A stretch of DNA of 64,000 bases from Ezakiella peruensis (lineage in GTDB: Bacteria; Bacillota; Clostridia; Tissierellales; Peptoniphilaceae): NCBI RefSeq assembly GCF_900215725.1, contig NZ_LT962469.1:171675-235674 (forward strand). The letters run 5' to 3'. The notes under the pieces are model-generated. The model had not been told where the DNA came from, searched no databases, and worked only from the letters and a program-made list of their open reading frames with translations. The first letter of the stretch is position 1; each line of letters opens with the position of its first letter. Below, piece by piece: positions 31,713-40,844 of this stretch. The position numbers and the translations under genes are program-made.

Positions 31713-32864
31713 ATGAATAAAATTCAGTTTATAAATAAAGATGATACCAAGGCTGATAATCGCGTGAAGAAGATTGTAAGGACATGTGTCATTGGTATTT
31801 TGGCAAACGCAATTCTTGCCAGTGTCAAAATTATTATCGGTCTGGCATCAAATTCCATTGCCATTATTTTGGATGCGGTAAACAATATTACAGATGCTGC
31901 CAGCTCGGTCATAACAATAGTGGGCACCAAGTTTGCGGCCAAGAGCCCCGATAAAAAACACCCCTTCGGTTACGGACGGGTCGAGTATTTGGGCGCTCTC
32001 ATAATTTCGGTAATTATTTTTTATGCTGGCATTTCTTCGTTAGTAGAGGCCATTAAAATGATTATAAATCCAATTACTCCGACTTATGCATCCCAGTCTT
32101 TAATAATTGTGGCCATAGGTGTAGTTATAAAATTTATTATGGCACATTATGTAAAAAAAGTTGGCAGAGAAGTCAATTCAAATTCCCTCATTGGCTCTGG
32201 CCAAGAGGCAATGCTAGATGGCTTTATATCCATATCAACTCTGATAGCTGCAGGAATATTTATTAACTTTGGAATTTCTTTGGAAGCATATTTGGGTACG
32301 ATTATTTCTCTTTTAATTATAAAATCTGCCCTTGATCTTTTGAGGGAGACCTTGTCGCAACTTTTGGGCGAAAGCAACGATCCAGAATTGGTCAGAGAAG
32401 TTAAGAAGACTGTGGCCGCTTATCCAGGAGTAAAGGGTGCCTATGATTTGGTTTTGAACAACTACGGGCCAGATTCATGGAACGGGTCCATTCATATAGA
32501 GGTGCCTGACACATTCACCGCTGATGATTTGGACAAGATGACCAGGGAAATTCAAATGGCCGTCTACCTCAAGCACAATATTATTTTAACAGCTGTTGGC
32601 ATTTATTCTATAAATACTCAAAACCCTCAGATTATTGAAATGCGAGATAATATTAACGAACTCGTCTTGACCCACAAATACGCAAAGCAAATCCACGGCT
32701 TCTATGTGGATGAAGAGACCAAGACAATTCGCTTTGACGTGGTTATCAGTTTGGATGCAGACGAACGCTTCAAGGTCTTTGATGAGATTGTAAGGGATAT
32801 AGAAAAACATTACCCGGGGTATGGGGTCGAGGGGTTTCCGGATATCGACTTCTCCGGACTGTAA
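31713..32864 (+). CDS. Cation diffusion facilitator (CDF) metal exporter
   Basis: A 383-residue inner-membrane exporter for divalent metals (zinc, iron or manganese). Six membrane segments span about 25-220. The conserved LDAVNNITDAASSVI (TM2 site, Asp pair) and HPFGYGRVEYLGAL block are present, and TM5 holds EAMLDGFIS. A cytoplasmic ferredoxin-like domain (about 230-310) follows, and an extra C-terminal domain (about 315-383) makes it longer than the usual 300 residues. ATG follows AAGGAGAG. Metal choice cannot be read safely. Confidence 0.92.
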   Translation: MNKIQFINKDDTKADNRVKKIVRTCVIGILANAILASVKIIIGLASNSIAIILDAVNNITDAASSVITIVGTKFAAKSPDKKHPFGYGRVEYLGALIISVIIFYAGISSLVEAIKMIINPITPTYASQSLIIVAIGVVIKFIMAHYVKKVGREVNSNSLIGSGQEAMLDGFISISTLIAAGIFINFGISLEAYLGTIISLLIIKSALDLLRETLSQLLGESNDPELVREVKKTVAAYPGVKGAYDLVLNNYGPDSWNGSIHIEVPDTFTADDLDKMTREIQMAVYLKHNIILTAVGIYSINTQNPQIIEMRDNINELVLTHKYAKQIHGFYVDEETKTIRFDVVISLDADERFKVFDEIVRDIEKHYPGYGVEGFPDIDFSGL

Positions 32865-33390
32865 ATTTGCGGTTAAAATTGCGAATTTTTGCAGTGTTCG
32901 ACATTTTGCTCATTCCGACGTACCCTCTAGTACGCCTCATTCGACAAAATGTCTCAAGCTACAAAAATTCATCAATTTTTCCTCGCAAATTTTTTTCAGC
33001 GTCCTAAAAAATTTATTTCACTTCGAAGCCCTAGCCCAAGAGAGCGAGCGACAATGAAGATCGATTGGTATGCAGGACTCACGCAACCTGTTGTTCACGA
33101 AGAAAAAATATAGCGAAGCGTGTAGGGTCCACTTTATGTGGACCGAATTTTTTCTACAAAAATTCATCAATTTTACGAAGCCCTAGCCCAAGAGAGCGAG
33201 TGATAACGATGCTCGATTGGCTAGCAGGTCTTGTGCCAGAGATTCCCAAGAGAACGAGTGTAAACGACGTTCGATTGGAGAATCTTACGGCCATAGCAAA
33301 TTTTTTCTGCGTCCCCTCGAAAATTTTACCCTCGAATTTCATCGATTTATCCGCTAAGATTATTTATCAAAAAATCAACATTTATCACAC
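32865..33390. repeat. Intergenic repeat cluster
   Basis: About 525 bp without a credible gene. It holds a perfect 9-bp inverted repeat GACATTTTG/CAAAATGTC (32900-32953) around GTAC..GTAC, and three similar 34-bp units (33035-33068, 33187-33220, 33245-33278) that begin CCCAAGAGAGCGAG and end TCGATTGG. The first two are preceded by GAAGCCCTAG. Each can fold (CGAG/CTCG and CCAA/TTGG). It looks like a dispersed chromosomal repeat family. Confidence 0.65.
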
Positions 33391-33427
33391 ATAAAAGCCA
33401 GCGAATAAATTTTCGCTGGCTTTTATA
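33391..33427. terminator. Bidirectional terminator
   Basis: A perfect stem AAAAGCCAGCGAA/TTCGCTGGCTTTT flanked by A and T runs, between the repeat cluster and the convergent reductase gene. It works for both strands. Confidence 0.88.
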
Positions 33428-33463
33428 TTGGGAAAAAATGAGAAACACTTTTTTTATTTTATT

Positions 33464-35593
33464 TTACACTGAGCATGGGGAGTAGCCGCAGGAGGTGCAT
33501 TCTGCGCAGCCGCCTGAGTGGATCATTTTGCCGCCGCACATTGGGCAGACGTCTGGGTTTTGTTTGAGTTCTGTGCTGGCGATTTCGTCGATTTCTTTTT
33601 GGAGTTCTTGGATTTTGTCAGCAGATGATTTTTTGTTGTCTGTGATCAAAATTCCTCCGCGTGCACAGCCGTCACGATAGATTGTGACGCCCTTGAGGCC
33701 CATGTCATGGGCATACATATAGAGGCCTTCGACATCTTCAATTGTAAATTCGTTTGGTACGTTTACGGTTGATGAAATGGATGCGTCTATATATTGTTGC
33801 CAGGCTGCTTGTACTTCGATCCTGTCCTTGTAGTTCAAGGTTGAAGTTGTTATTACATAATCTGGTAGGTCTTCTTCTTCATAGATTTCCATCTTGTCCA
33901 TGAGCTCTTTGACAATGCCTGTGTAGACTTTGTAGTATCTGTCTTCTGAATGGATTGATTCAGTTTTTCTGGTGTAGGAAATTTGGAAGATTGGTTCAAC
34001 TCCGTTGGAGCATCCGAGCAGGGTTGAGATTGATCCTGTTGGTGCAATGGTGAGGAGTTGTGAGTTTCTGAGTCCGTGTTCTTTGATGAGTTCTAGGACG
34101 TCTTCATCTGCGTTTGCTTGGATGAATGGTGAGGCTAGAACTGCTTCTGCGTCGTACATTGGGAATGGGCCGTCTTCTTTGGCAAGGAGTGCCGATTGTC
34201 TGAGTGCAGAATTGATTAGGGAACGTCCGATTTGGTGGATGAGTTTGATCGAAGACTCAGAACCGTAGGTGATGCCGAGTTTGATAAACATATCAGCAAG
34301 GCCCATGATGCCGAGACCGATTTGTCTGAGGTCATCACTCATCTTCCTTTGTTCAGGAAGTGGGTGGAGATTTGTATTTTCGTCCAGGATTCCGTTTAGA
34401 TAAATTACTCCAGCTGCTGCCATTTTTTCAAAGGCTTCAAAGTCAAAGCGGGCATAATCTGTGAATGGGTCTTTGACAAATTCGCTTAGGTTGATGGAGG
34501 ATAGGTTACATGATCCAAAGGCTGGGAGCGGCTCTTCAGCGCATGGGTTAACCCCGGCGTAGGCAAAGTTTTTGTCTTCGCTCATGATGTGCCAGGAGTT
34601 GATGCGGTCCCAGAATAAAACGCCAGGCTCAGCCATATTCCAGTTGTTTTTGGCTAGCTTGTGCCATAGAGCACGGGCGTCAATGGTCTTTTCGATCACT
34701 TCGCCTGTGGATTCCACTTGGAAGTGGAGGGTGTAATCTGTGCCGTCCTTGACAGCCTTAATAAATTCGTCATTTATATTTACGGAAATATTTGCAGATG
34801 TAACTTTTTCCAGATTGTTTTTAACGTCGATAAAGTCCTCGATGTCTGGGTGGGATACATCCATGTTTAGCATGAGGGCGCCGCGGCGGCCACGCATGCC
34901 GATAAGTGATGTGGTAAGGCTAAACAAGTCCATAAAGGAAACTGCACCTGTGGTTGTGTTGGCAGCATTTCTAACGTGGGCTCCCTTTGGACGGAGCTTG
35001 GAAATGGTGAGTCCGCAACCGCCGCCGTAGCTGTAGGTACGTGCCAAGTACTTTGCAGTATCAAAGATGGATTCGATATTGTCTTCGACCTGTGGCATTA
35101 CATAGCAGTTGGACAGGGTGATTTTCTTGCCAAACTTGTCTAGGCCACGGCCGGCAAGAATTCTGCCTGCTGGCATAAATTTTTTGTCTTTGATGGCCTT
35201 GCCAATAAAATCGTCGCCGCCGGAAACTCTTCTGATAAATTCTTCAAAGCTTTCGCCGTCGTAACGGTATTTGTTGTTGTAGATATCCTTTTGCAGGTCG
35301 GACATTTGCCAGCCCTCTTCACGGAGCTTGGTGCGTTCTTCCCTGTAGAGAATATATTTTTTGGCAGCCTCTGGGCTGTGTTTCATGAGTTCCAATTCAA
35401 CAAAGTCTTGAATCTCTTCTATGGTAACTGATTCCTTGTCAGTAAAATTGTCTTTAGCAGCTTTTGCTACCAGGGCTGCGACGTCCTCTTCAATTCCTTT
35501 TTGAGTTTCAGCCATGGCTTTAGAAACGGCTATTTCTATTTTGCCTTCATCAAATGGCACGTTGCGGCCATCTCTTTTTATTACACTTGTCAT
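33464..35593 (-). CDS. nrdJ: Adenosylcobalamin-dependent (class II) ribonucleotide reductase
   Basis: A 709-residue class II reductase that makes deoxyribonucleotides using vitamin B12 and no oxygen. An N-terminal ATP-cone (SVIKRDGRNVPFDEGKIE, about 2-90) is the allosteric site. The active-site cysteine lies in SNCYVMP, the radical and catalytic residues in NPCAEEPLPAFGSCNLSS (usual form NPCGE), and a C-terminal CPMCGG..CAECTSCGYSPC tail shuttles electrons. ATG at 35593 follows TGGAGGAAG; a longer frame to 35641 overlaps the promoter area and is rejected. No cobalamin riboswitch was seen; an NrdR-like box is upstream. Confidence 0.93.
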   Translation of the reverse strand: MTSVIKRDGRNVPFDEGKIEIAVSKAMAETQKGIEEDVAALVAKAAKDNFTDKESVTIEEIQDFVELELMKHSPEAAKKYILYREERTKLREEGWQMSDLQKDIYNNKYRYDGESFEEFIRRVSGGDDFIGKAIKDKKFMPAGRILAGRGLDKFGKKITLSNCYVMPQVEDNIESIFDTAKYLARTYSYGGGCGLTISKLRPKGAHVRNAANTTTGAVSFMDLFSLTTSLIGMRGRRGALMLNMDVSHPDIEDFIDVKNNLEKVTSANISVNINDEFIKAVKDGTDYTLHFQVESTGEVIEKTIDARALWHKLAKNNWNMAEPGVLFWDRINSWHIMSEDKNFAYAGVNPCAEEPLPAFGSCNLSSINLSEFVKDPFTDYARFDFEAFEKMAAAGVIYLNGILDENTNLHPLPEQRKMSDDLRQIGLGIMGLADMFIKLGITYGSESSIKLIHQIGRSLINSALRQSALLAKEDGPFPMYDAEAVLASPFIQANADEDVLELIKEHGLRNSQLLTIAPTGSISTLLGCSNGVEPIFQISYTRKTESIHSEDRYYKVYTGIVKELMDKMEIYEEEDLPDYVITTSTLNYKDRIEVQAAWQQYIDASISSTVNVPNEFTIEDVEGLYMYAHDMGLKGVTIYRDGCARGGILITDNKKSSADKIQELQKEIDEIASTELKQNPDVCPMCGGKMIHSGGCAECTSCGYSPCSV

Positions 35594-35623
35594 GTCTTCC
35601 TCCAATAATAATTCTAATAGATT

Positions 35624-35639
35624 GCACAATATCTTGTGC
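35624..35639. promoter_or_regulatory. NrdR-box-like operator upstream of nrdJ
   Basis: The perfect palindrome GCACAATATCTTGTGC closely resembles the NrdR consensus (ACACWATATATWGTGT type), 31 bp upstream of the start. A weak second half, CAAATATAC, lies about 31 bp further (near 35655-35670), the usual spacing of paired NrdR boxes. NrdR represses reductase genes when dATP is high. Confidence 0.6.
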
Positions 35640-35753
35640 ACCTATTTCATTATACCCCCAAATATACAAAATGTAAATGGAATTTGCTTATAAAAATAAT
35701 TAAGTTTTAGTCATATTTATGAGAGGGGCTTAAGGCCAATAAAAAAAGCCTTA

Positions 35754-36235
35754 AAAATTTTGGCTCTATACTAAAAGTTGTGGGAATAAAGTACCACAGC
35801 TTTTTTAGTTGGAGAAAAATATGTAAAAAAATTGCACTAAACTCAGAAATCCTTTAAAATAAAATTGCACAACATGAAAGGAGCTGAGATTAGTGCAAGA
35901 CAATTTTATCACAAAACTCTTAGAATTAAAAGTAGACAACAGAAAAACCACAGTAAAAACCTATGATGAAAAAATCATCATACAAACACAACTAAAGCAA
36001 ATAAAAAGAATCACATGTACCATGCCAAACTTTGAGAACTTTAGAAGAAAAATCCTCTTAATGGGATAAAAGATCCCATTAAGAGGATAGGATTTGTTTG
36101 CCATGCCTTAAATCAAGTGAAACAAGCAATTTTATTTAATTTAAACAAGCATTAGTTAAAATGCGTGTTGAGTTTAGTGTTTACTCATTTATATGAGTTT
36201 TTATACCACAACTATTGACAAAGAGCCAAAATTTT
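35754..36235. mobile_element. 466-bp ISL3-like miniature element with 8-bp target duplication
   Basis: The element (35762-36227) has related ends: GGCTCTATAC..GTTGTGG at the left and, read inward from the right, GGCTCTTTGTC..GTTGTGGTA. It is flanked by the perfect 8-bp duplication AAAATTTT (35754-35761 and 36228-36235), the size made by ISL3 transposases. The core keeps only the transposase N-terminus and a 16-bp perfect inverted repeat (36049-36085). It cannot move on its own. An intact GGCTCT-ended ISL3 element elsewhere in the genome would be its likely parent. Confidence 0.75.
35893..36069 (+). pseudogene. Truncated ISL3-type transposase (N-terminal 58 residues)
   Basis: A GTG after AAAGGAGCTGAG opens a frame beginning VQDNFITKLLELKVDN, like ISL3 transposase N-termini, and containing a stretch of Lys/Ile-rich sequence. 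It stops within the perfect inverted repeat at 36049-36085, far short of the roughly 400 residues of a full transposase. The catalytic DDE part is gone. Confidence 0.6.
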
Positions 36236-36267
36236 TTAAGGCTAAGATTTTAAAATTATTTGTATTT

Positions 36268-36867
36268 TTATTTTAAATTGGACTTGGCATATTCTTCGAT
36301 GGATGCCTTCAGCGATGATGAGGCAATCAGCATTATATAATCAGCCACCTTGTCCTTATCGATGCTTTGGTAGTAGTCTTGTTTTTTGTTGAAATAATCT
36401 ATAATCATGGTGGCTGTAGCACCCGAGATCATCTTGCACAAGAAGTCTTTGAAGTAGTCGTCTACTTCTGTATTGGATTCGGCCAAGAATTTATCTACAA
36501 TTCCTTCGGAGATTTGGTAGAAGTCTTTTAAAAATAATTTTCTTAAAGATTCCCTGCCTACTGAATTAAAAGCGCAGTTTAAAACTGTTTGATTGCTTTC
36601 GATATAATTCATGGCAAAGATTATCGCTTCCTTGTAATCATTGTTGCTATCAAGATTACGCAGCTTTAACATGGCCTCGTCTTCCAGAGTCCATAAGAGC
36701 AGGTCGTCTATATCTTCAAAGTGATAGTAAAAAGTCTTGCGATTGTAATTTGAAATCCTAGTTATTTCAGATATGGTAATTTTATTTAAATCTTTTTTCT
36801 CCATCAGCTCTTTTAAAGCGAGCGACAAAGCTTTTTTTGTATTGTAAGAAATTTCTTCGTTTCTCAT
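36268..36867 (-). CDS. TetR-family transcriptional regulator
   Basis: The 199-residue protein has an N-terminal TetR helix-turn-helix (about 10-55, NKITISEITRISNYNRKTFYYHF as hallmark) and an all-helical ligand domain. The ATG at 36867 follows GGGGTGG and is better placed than an in-frame GTG nine bases upstream. It is divergent from the asparaginase-type gene, with a perfect CACA/TGTG palindrome between them, so it probably controls itself and perhaps that gene. The ligand is unknown. Confidence 0.88.
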   Translation of the reverse strand: MRNEEISYNTKKALSLALKELMEKKDLNKITISEITRISNYNRKTFYYHFEDIDDLLLWTLEDEAMLKLRNLDSNNDYKEAIIFAMNYIESNQTVLNCAFNSVGRESLRKLFLKDFYQISEGIVDKFLAESNTEVDDYFKDFLCKMISGATATMIIDYFNKKQDYYQSIDKDKVADYIMLIASSSLKASIEEYAKSNLK

Positions 36868-36925
36868 AGTATCCACCCCGTTTTTATTTTCTCTTATGTT
36901 TATATACCCAATTTGTATTTATTAT

Positions 36926-36939
36926 ACACACATGTGTGT
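36926..36939. promoter_or_regulatory. Palindromic operator candidate (TetR site)
   Basis: A perfect 14-bp palindrome ACACACATGTGTGT lies 59 bp upstream of the TetR start and 67 bp before the divergent gene. Its size and position fit a TetR operator. Binding is an inference. Confidence 0.5.
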
Positions 36940-37005
36940 GAACAAAAATTGGCCTTTACTATTTTTCCCATAAGATATATACTAGATTTATTAAGGAGGA
37001 ATATT

Positions 37006-37896
37006 ATGACAGTTATTGCTACTTGGGAGATCGCCTTTCAGGGCGTAAAGATTGCCAGAGATTTGCTTAGAGAAGGCAAGAGTGTGGAGGATGCCATTTG
37101 CGGCCTCATAAATCAAATTGAACTGGAACCCAACTTTCATAATGTGGGCTATTCGGGTTGGCCAAATCAAGACGGAATTGTGGAGCTTGACGCAGCCATT
37201 ATGAACGGGGATACATTGTCCTACGGATCAATTGCATCAATCCGCAATGTCAAAACACCGGTGTCCGTTGCCAGACTTTTGGTGGATGAGCCTTATAATA
37301 ATTTTTTAGTGGGCCCAGGCGCCTATGAATTCGCCATGAAAAATGGCTTTAAGCACGAAGAACTTTTGACAGAGCCTGCCAAGAAACGCTGGCTAGAAAA
37401 ATTAGCCGAAGGCAGGAATGAAATTGAAGGCCACGACACAGTTGGAGCTGTAATTGCTAGCGGCGGAAGAGTTGTATCGGCCACATCTACCTCAGGACTA
37501 TTTATGAAGTGGAAGGGGAGGGTCGGCGATTCACCAATCGTTGGGCCAGGCCTTTATGCTGACTCAGACATTGGCGGGGCAACCGCAACTGGCGTTGGCG
37601 AAGATATAATCAAAGGGACTCTATCCTATGAAATCGTTCGACTAATGGGCGAAGGCAAGAGCCCCATGGAAGCTTGCGGCATTGCAGTCAAAGGCCTTGA
37701 CGATAGGTTGAGGGCCAAGGGCAAAATTCCACGTGAATTTAGCGTTGTCGCGGTAAATAAGGACGGAGAATATGGCGCCGCATCCAACCGCGAAGAATTT
37801 CCATTCGTAGTCTGCACAGGAGATGAAGTTGAATTTTTAATTTCAAAAGACTTTGGCAAGACAATTGAAAAGAGAAAAAACAAATACGATATTTAA
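37006..37896 (+). CDS. Ntn-hydrolase of the asparaginase 2 / glycosylasparaginase family
   Basis: A 296-residue precursor that would cleave itself before the Thr in GHDTVGAV (about residue 148) to expose the catalytic nucleophile. Further family marks are SYGSIASIRNVKTPVSVAR and GPGLYADSDIGGATATGVGE. Members split N4-(beta-GlcNAc)-asparagine, asparagine or isoaspartyl dipeptides; the HDTVG form points to the glycosylasparaginase branch, which in a host-associated anaerobe could process host glycopeptides. No signal peptide, so cytoplasmic. ATG follows AAGGAGG. It is divergent from TetR and ends at a strong terminator. Confidence 0.85.
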   Translation: MTVIATWEIAFQGVKIARDLLREGKSVEDAICGLINQIELEPNFHNVGYSGWPNQDGIVELDAAIMNGDTLSYGSIASIRNVKTPVSVARLLVDEPYNNFLVGPGAYEFAMKNGFKHEELLTEPAKKRWLEKLAEGRNEIEGHDTVGAVIASGGRVVSATSTSGLFMKWKGRVGDSPIVGPGLYADSDIGGATATGVGEDIIKGTLSYEIVRLMGEGKSPMEACGIAVKGLDDRLRAKGKIPREFSVVAVNKDGEYGAASNREEFPFVVCTGDEVEFLISKDFGKTIEKRKNKYDI

Positions 37897-37900
37897 TATA

Positions 37901-37933
37901 TACAGCTGGGCAAAAAATGCCTGGCTGTTTTTT
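37901..37933 (+). terminator. Intrinsic terminator
   Basis: Stem CAGC.GGCA/TGCC.GCTG with an A-rich loop and six T, directly behind the asparaginase-type gene. Confidence 0.85.
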
Positions 37934-38063
37934 GCCCTGCAAAAATCATAGGAATATTTGGAGCTTTGTCTTCAAAAATTATATGAAGTAAAAAAATAGA
38001 AAAAATAAAATTTGTTTTTACTTTCCTCTTCCTGTATTTTAATTGATAAATTTGGCTGATATC

Positions 38064-38092
38064 TTGTATTAATGACCGCCAACTGTTATAAT
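38064..38092 (+). promoter_or_regulatory. secA promoter
   Basis: -35 TTGTAT (38064-38069), 17-bp spacer, -10 TATAAT (38087-38092), ending 24 bp before the secA start. Confidence 0.75.
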
Positions 38093-38115
38093 GTATCCAT
38101 AGAAAGGTGATTTTA

Positions 38116-40839
38116 ATGGGAATGTTTAAAAAAATGTTTGGAGGTTTATTTAGTGATTTATCCACTAAAGAACTCAAAAAAATAGAACCCATAGCCGACC
38201 AGGTTATGGCTTATGAAGAAGAATATAAAAAATTGTCTGACGATGCCCTAAAGGCAAAGACAGGTGAATTTAAAGAAAGACTGGCTAAGGGCGAGACCCT
38301 TGACGATATTTTGCCAGAGGCTTTTGCGACTATGCGTGAGGCTTCATTCAGGGTTTTAAATATGCGTCCTTACAGGGTCCAAGTCTTGGGCGGAATCGTC
38401 CTCCACAAGGGAATGATTGCAGAGATGAAAACAGGTGAAGGTAAGACCTTGGTCGAAACCATGCCTGCTTATTTGAATGCTCTTGAAGGCAAGGGCGTGC
38501 ACATTGTTACAGTTAATGACTACTTGGCCAAGCGTGACCGCAACTGGATGGGTAAGACTTTTGAATTTTTGGGCCTATCTGTTGGGGTTATTTTAAATGG
38601 CTTGGACAAGAGCGAAAGGCGGCAGGCTTACGCGGCTGACATAACTTATGGGACCAACAACGAATTTGGTTTTGACTATCTACGCGACAACATGGTTATC
38701 TACAAGGAAAACATGGTTCAACGCGGCCAGCATTACGCCATCGTTGACGAAGTCGACTCGATTTTAATCGACGAAGCCAGGACACCTCTCATTATTTCTG
38801 GTCAAGCTGATAAGGCCAATGACTTATATGTCAGGGCTAGAAATTTTGCCAACACCCTATCATTCAGAGAAGTTGATCCAGATGAAAAACCATACAGCCC
38901 CTTGGATTTTGACACAGAACCCAAGGAAGAAACTGTGGATTATCTGGTGGACGAAAAAAATAATACGGTTTCCATTACTGAACGCGGAACCAAAAAGGCT
39001 GAGTCATATTTTGGAATTGAAAACTTGGCCGACATTGACAATATAGAAATTATGCACCACATAAATATCGCCCTCAAGGCCAGGAGCCTGATGAAACGCG
39101 ATGTCGATTACGTGGTTAAGGACGGCGAGGTCTTAATCGTTGACGAATTTACTGGGCGTATTATGTACGGCCGCAGGTATTCAGACGGCCTCCACCAAGC
39201 TATTGAAGCCAAGGAAAATTTAAATGTGCAAAACGAATCCATGACTCTGGCTACCATTACCTTCCAAAATTATTTTAGAATGTATGACAAATTATCTGGT
39301 ATGACCGGTACGGCCATGACCGAAGAAGCAGAGTTTAGAGAAATTTATGACATGGAAGTAATTGCAATTCCAACCAACAGGCCAGTTAAAAGAATTGATT
39401 ATGATGACGAAATTTATGCAACAATTGATGCCAAGGACAGGGCTATTGTTAAGGACATCAAGGCAGCCCACGAAAAGGGTCAACCGGTTTTGGTTGGTAC
39501 AATTACAATCGAAGACTCAGAACACTTGTCCAAGCTCTTGAAGAAAGAAAGAATTGACCACAGGGTTTTGAATGCGAAATTCCACGAGAAGGAAGCAGAA
39601 ATCGTTGCCCAAGCAGGTCGCTATGGGGCTGTTACCATTGCCACCAACATGGCTGGCCGTGGTACGGACATTATGCTTGGCGGTAATCCTGAGCACTTGG
39701 CTATAAATGAAATTAAAAAAGAGGTCGACGATGAAAATATGATAATTGCCATCGAAGGTTACGAAGAAACCCAAGATCCAGCTCTTATCGCTTACAGGAA
39801 AAAATATCATGACTTGATTGATAAATTTAGAGATGAAATCAAGGAAGAAAAAGAAAAGGTTATCGCAGCTGGCGGCCTTCACATAGTTGGCACCCAACGC
39901 CACGAGTCAAGGCGTATTGATAACCAGCTCCGCGGTCGTTCAGGCCGTCAAGGGGACCCGGGTTCATCCAAGTTCTTTATTTCAACCGAAGACGACCTCA
40001 TGAGGCTCTTTGGTGGAGAAAGGCTCAAGGAATTGATCCAAAGATTTTCTGGCGAAGAGGAAGAACCTCTCAAGCACAGTATGATTACCAAACGTATTGA
40101 AACGGCTCAAAGAAATGTTGAAGCCAATAACTTTAGGTCGCGTAAACACGTCCTCCAATACGACGACGTCATGAACCAACAAAGGACCATTATTTACGGT
40201 GAAAGAAAGAAAATCCTGGAAGGGGCTGACTTTAAAGACACAGTCGAGACTATGATCGACGCAGTCTTAGACAGGATGATTAAACTCTATTCCTTTGAAT
40301 ATGAAAAGACTGGCGAATGGCAAAAAGAAAAAATTAAATCCGAAACTGAAGGCATCTTTGGCATACCAATGCCACTGGGAGATAACCCTGAGCAAATGAA
40401 GGCCAAGATGGAAGGTGCAATTTTTGCTGAGTACAACAGAAGGGAAGAGGAATTCGGCCCTGAAAACTTGAGAAACATTGAACGTATTTTGCTCCTTAGA
40501 GTTGTTGACGAAAAGTGGATGGACCACATAGACGCCATGGACCAATTAAAAACCGGAATTGGCCTCAGGGCCTATGGGCAAGTTGACCCAGTTCGCGCCT
40601 ACCAAATTGAGGGTTCACAAATGTTTGAAGGCATGAATGAAGATATCCAAGAAACTTTCTTGCAATATCTCTTCCATGTTGAAGATCCGCAAAAGGTTGA
40701 ACGTAAACGTGTAAACAGAAACATCCAAGCGGGTGCACCTAAGCAAGACACTGTTGTTAGGAGTGCCCCTAAGGTTGGCAGAAATGACCCATGCCCATGT
40801 GGATCGGGTAAAAAATACAAAAATTGTTGTGGGAGATAA
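38116..40839 (+). CDS. secA: Preprotein translocase ATPase SecA
   Basis: The 907-residue motor drives secretory proteins through SecYEG. NBD1 has the Walker A region EMKTGEGKTL (near 95-104) and the helicase DEVDS (near 208). NBD2 has TNMAGRGTDI, and the C-terminus ends in the SEC-C zinc motif (CPCGSGKKYKNCC). The start at 38116 follows AAAGGTGA; the GTG at 38107 lies within that site and is unlikely. The prfB gene follows after 5 bp, a common Firmicutes order. Confidence 0.96.
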   Translation: MGMFKKMFGGLFSDLSTKELKKIEPIADQVMAYEEEYKKLSDDALKAKTGEFKERLAKGETLDDILPEAFATMREASFRVLNMRPYRVQVLGGIVLHKGMIAEMKTGEGKTLVETMPAYLNALEGKGVHIVTVNDYLAKRDRNWMGKTFEFLGLSVGVILNGLDKSERRQAYAADITYGTNNEFGFDYLRDNMVIYKENMVQRGQHYAIVDEVDSILIDEARTPLIISGQADKANDLYVRARNFANTLSFREVDPDEKPYSPLDFDTEPKEETVDYLVDEKNNTVSITERGTKKAESYFGIENLADIDNIEIMHHINIALKARSLMKRDVDYVVKDGEVLIVDEFTGRIMYGRRYSDGLHQAIEAKENLNVQNESMTLATITFQNYFRMYDKLSGMTGTAMTEEAEFREIYDMEVIAIPTNRPVKRIDYDDEIYATIDAKDRAIVKDIKAAHEKGQPVLVGTITIEDSEHLSKLLKKERIDHRVLNAKFHEKEAEIVAQAGRYGAVTIATNMAGRGTDIMLGGNPEHLAINEIKKEVDDENMIIAIEGYEETQDPALIAYRKKYHDLIDKFRDEIKEEKEKVIAAGGLHIVGTQRHESRRIDNQLRGRSGRQGDPGSSKFFISTEDDLMRLFGGERLKELIQRFSGEEEEPLKHSMITKRIETAQRNVEANNFRSRKHVLQYDDVMNQQRTIIYGERKKILEGADFKDTVETMIDAVLDRMIKLYSFEYEKTGEWQKEKIKSETEGIFGIPMPLGDNPEQMKAKMEGAIFAEYNRREEEFGPENLRNIERILLLRVVDEKWMDHIDAMDQLKTGIGLRAYGQVDPVRAYQIEGSQMFEGMNEDIQETFLQYLFHVEDPQKVERKRVNRNIQAGAPKQDTVVRSAPKVGRNDPCPCGSGKKYKNCCGR

Positions 40840-40844
40840 AAAAT

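Noticed and set aside
32821-33394. Open frames over the intergenic repeat cluster
   Set aside because: They run through inverted repeats, have no ribosome sites, and the protein text has no domain features.
33464-35641. Longer start for the ribonucleotide reductase (to 35641)
   Set aside because: The extra 16 residues are encoded across the NrdR-like palindrome and have no ribosome site; ATG at 35593 has TGGAGGAAG.
35594-35760. Cobalamin riboswitch before nrdJ
   Set aside because: The upstream stretch is short and lacks the conserved B12-box sequence; an NrdR-like palindrome explains it better.
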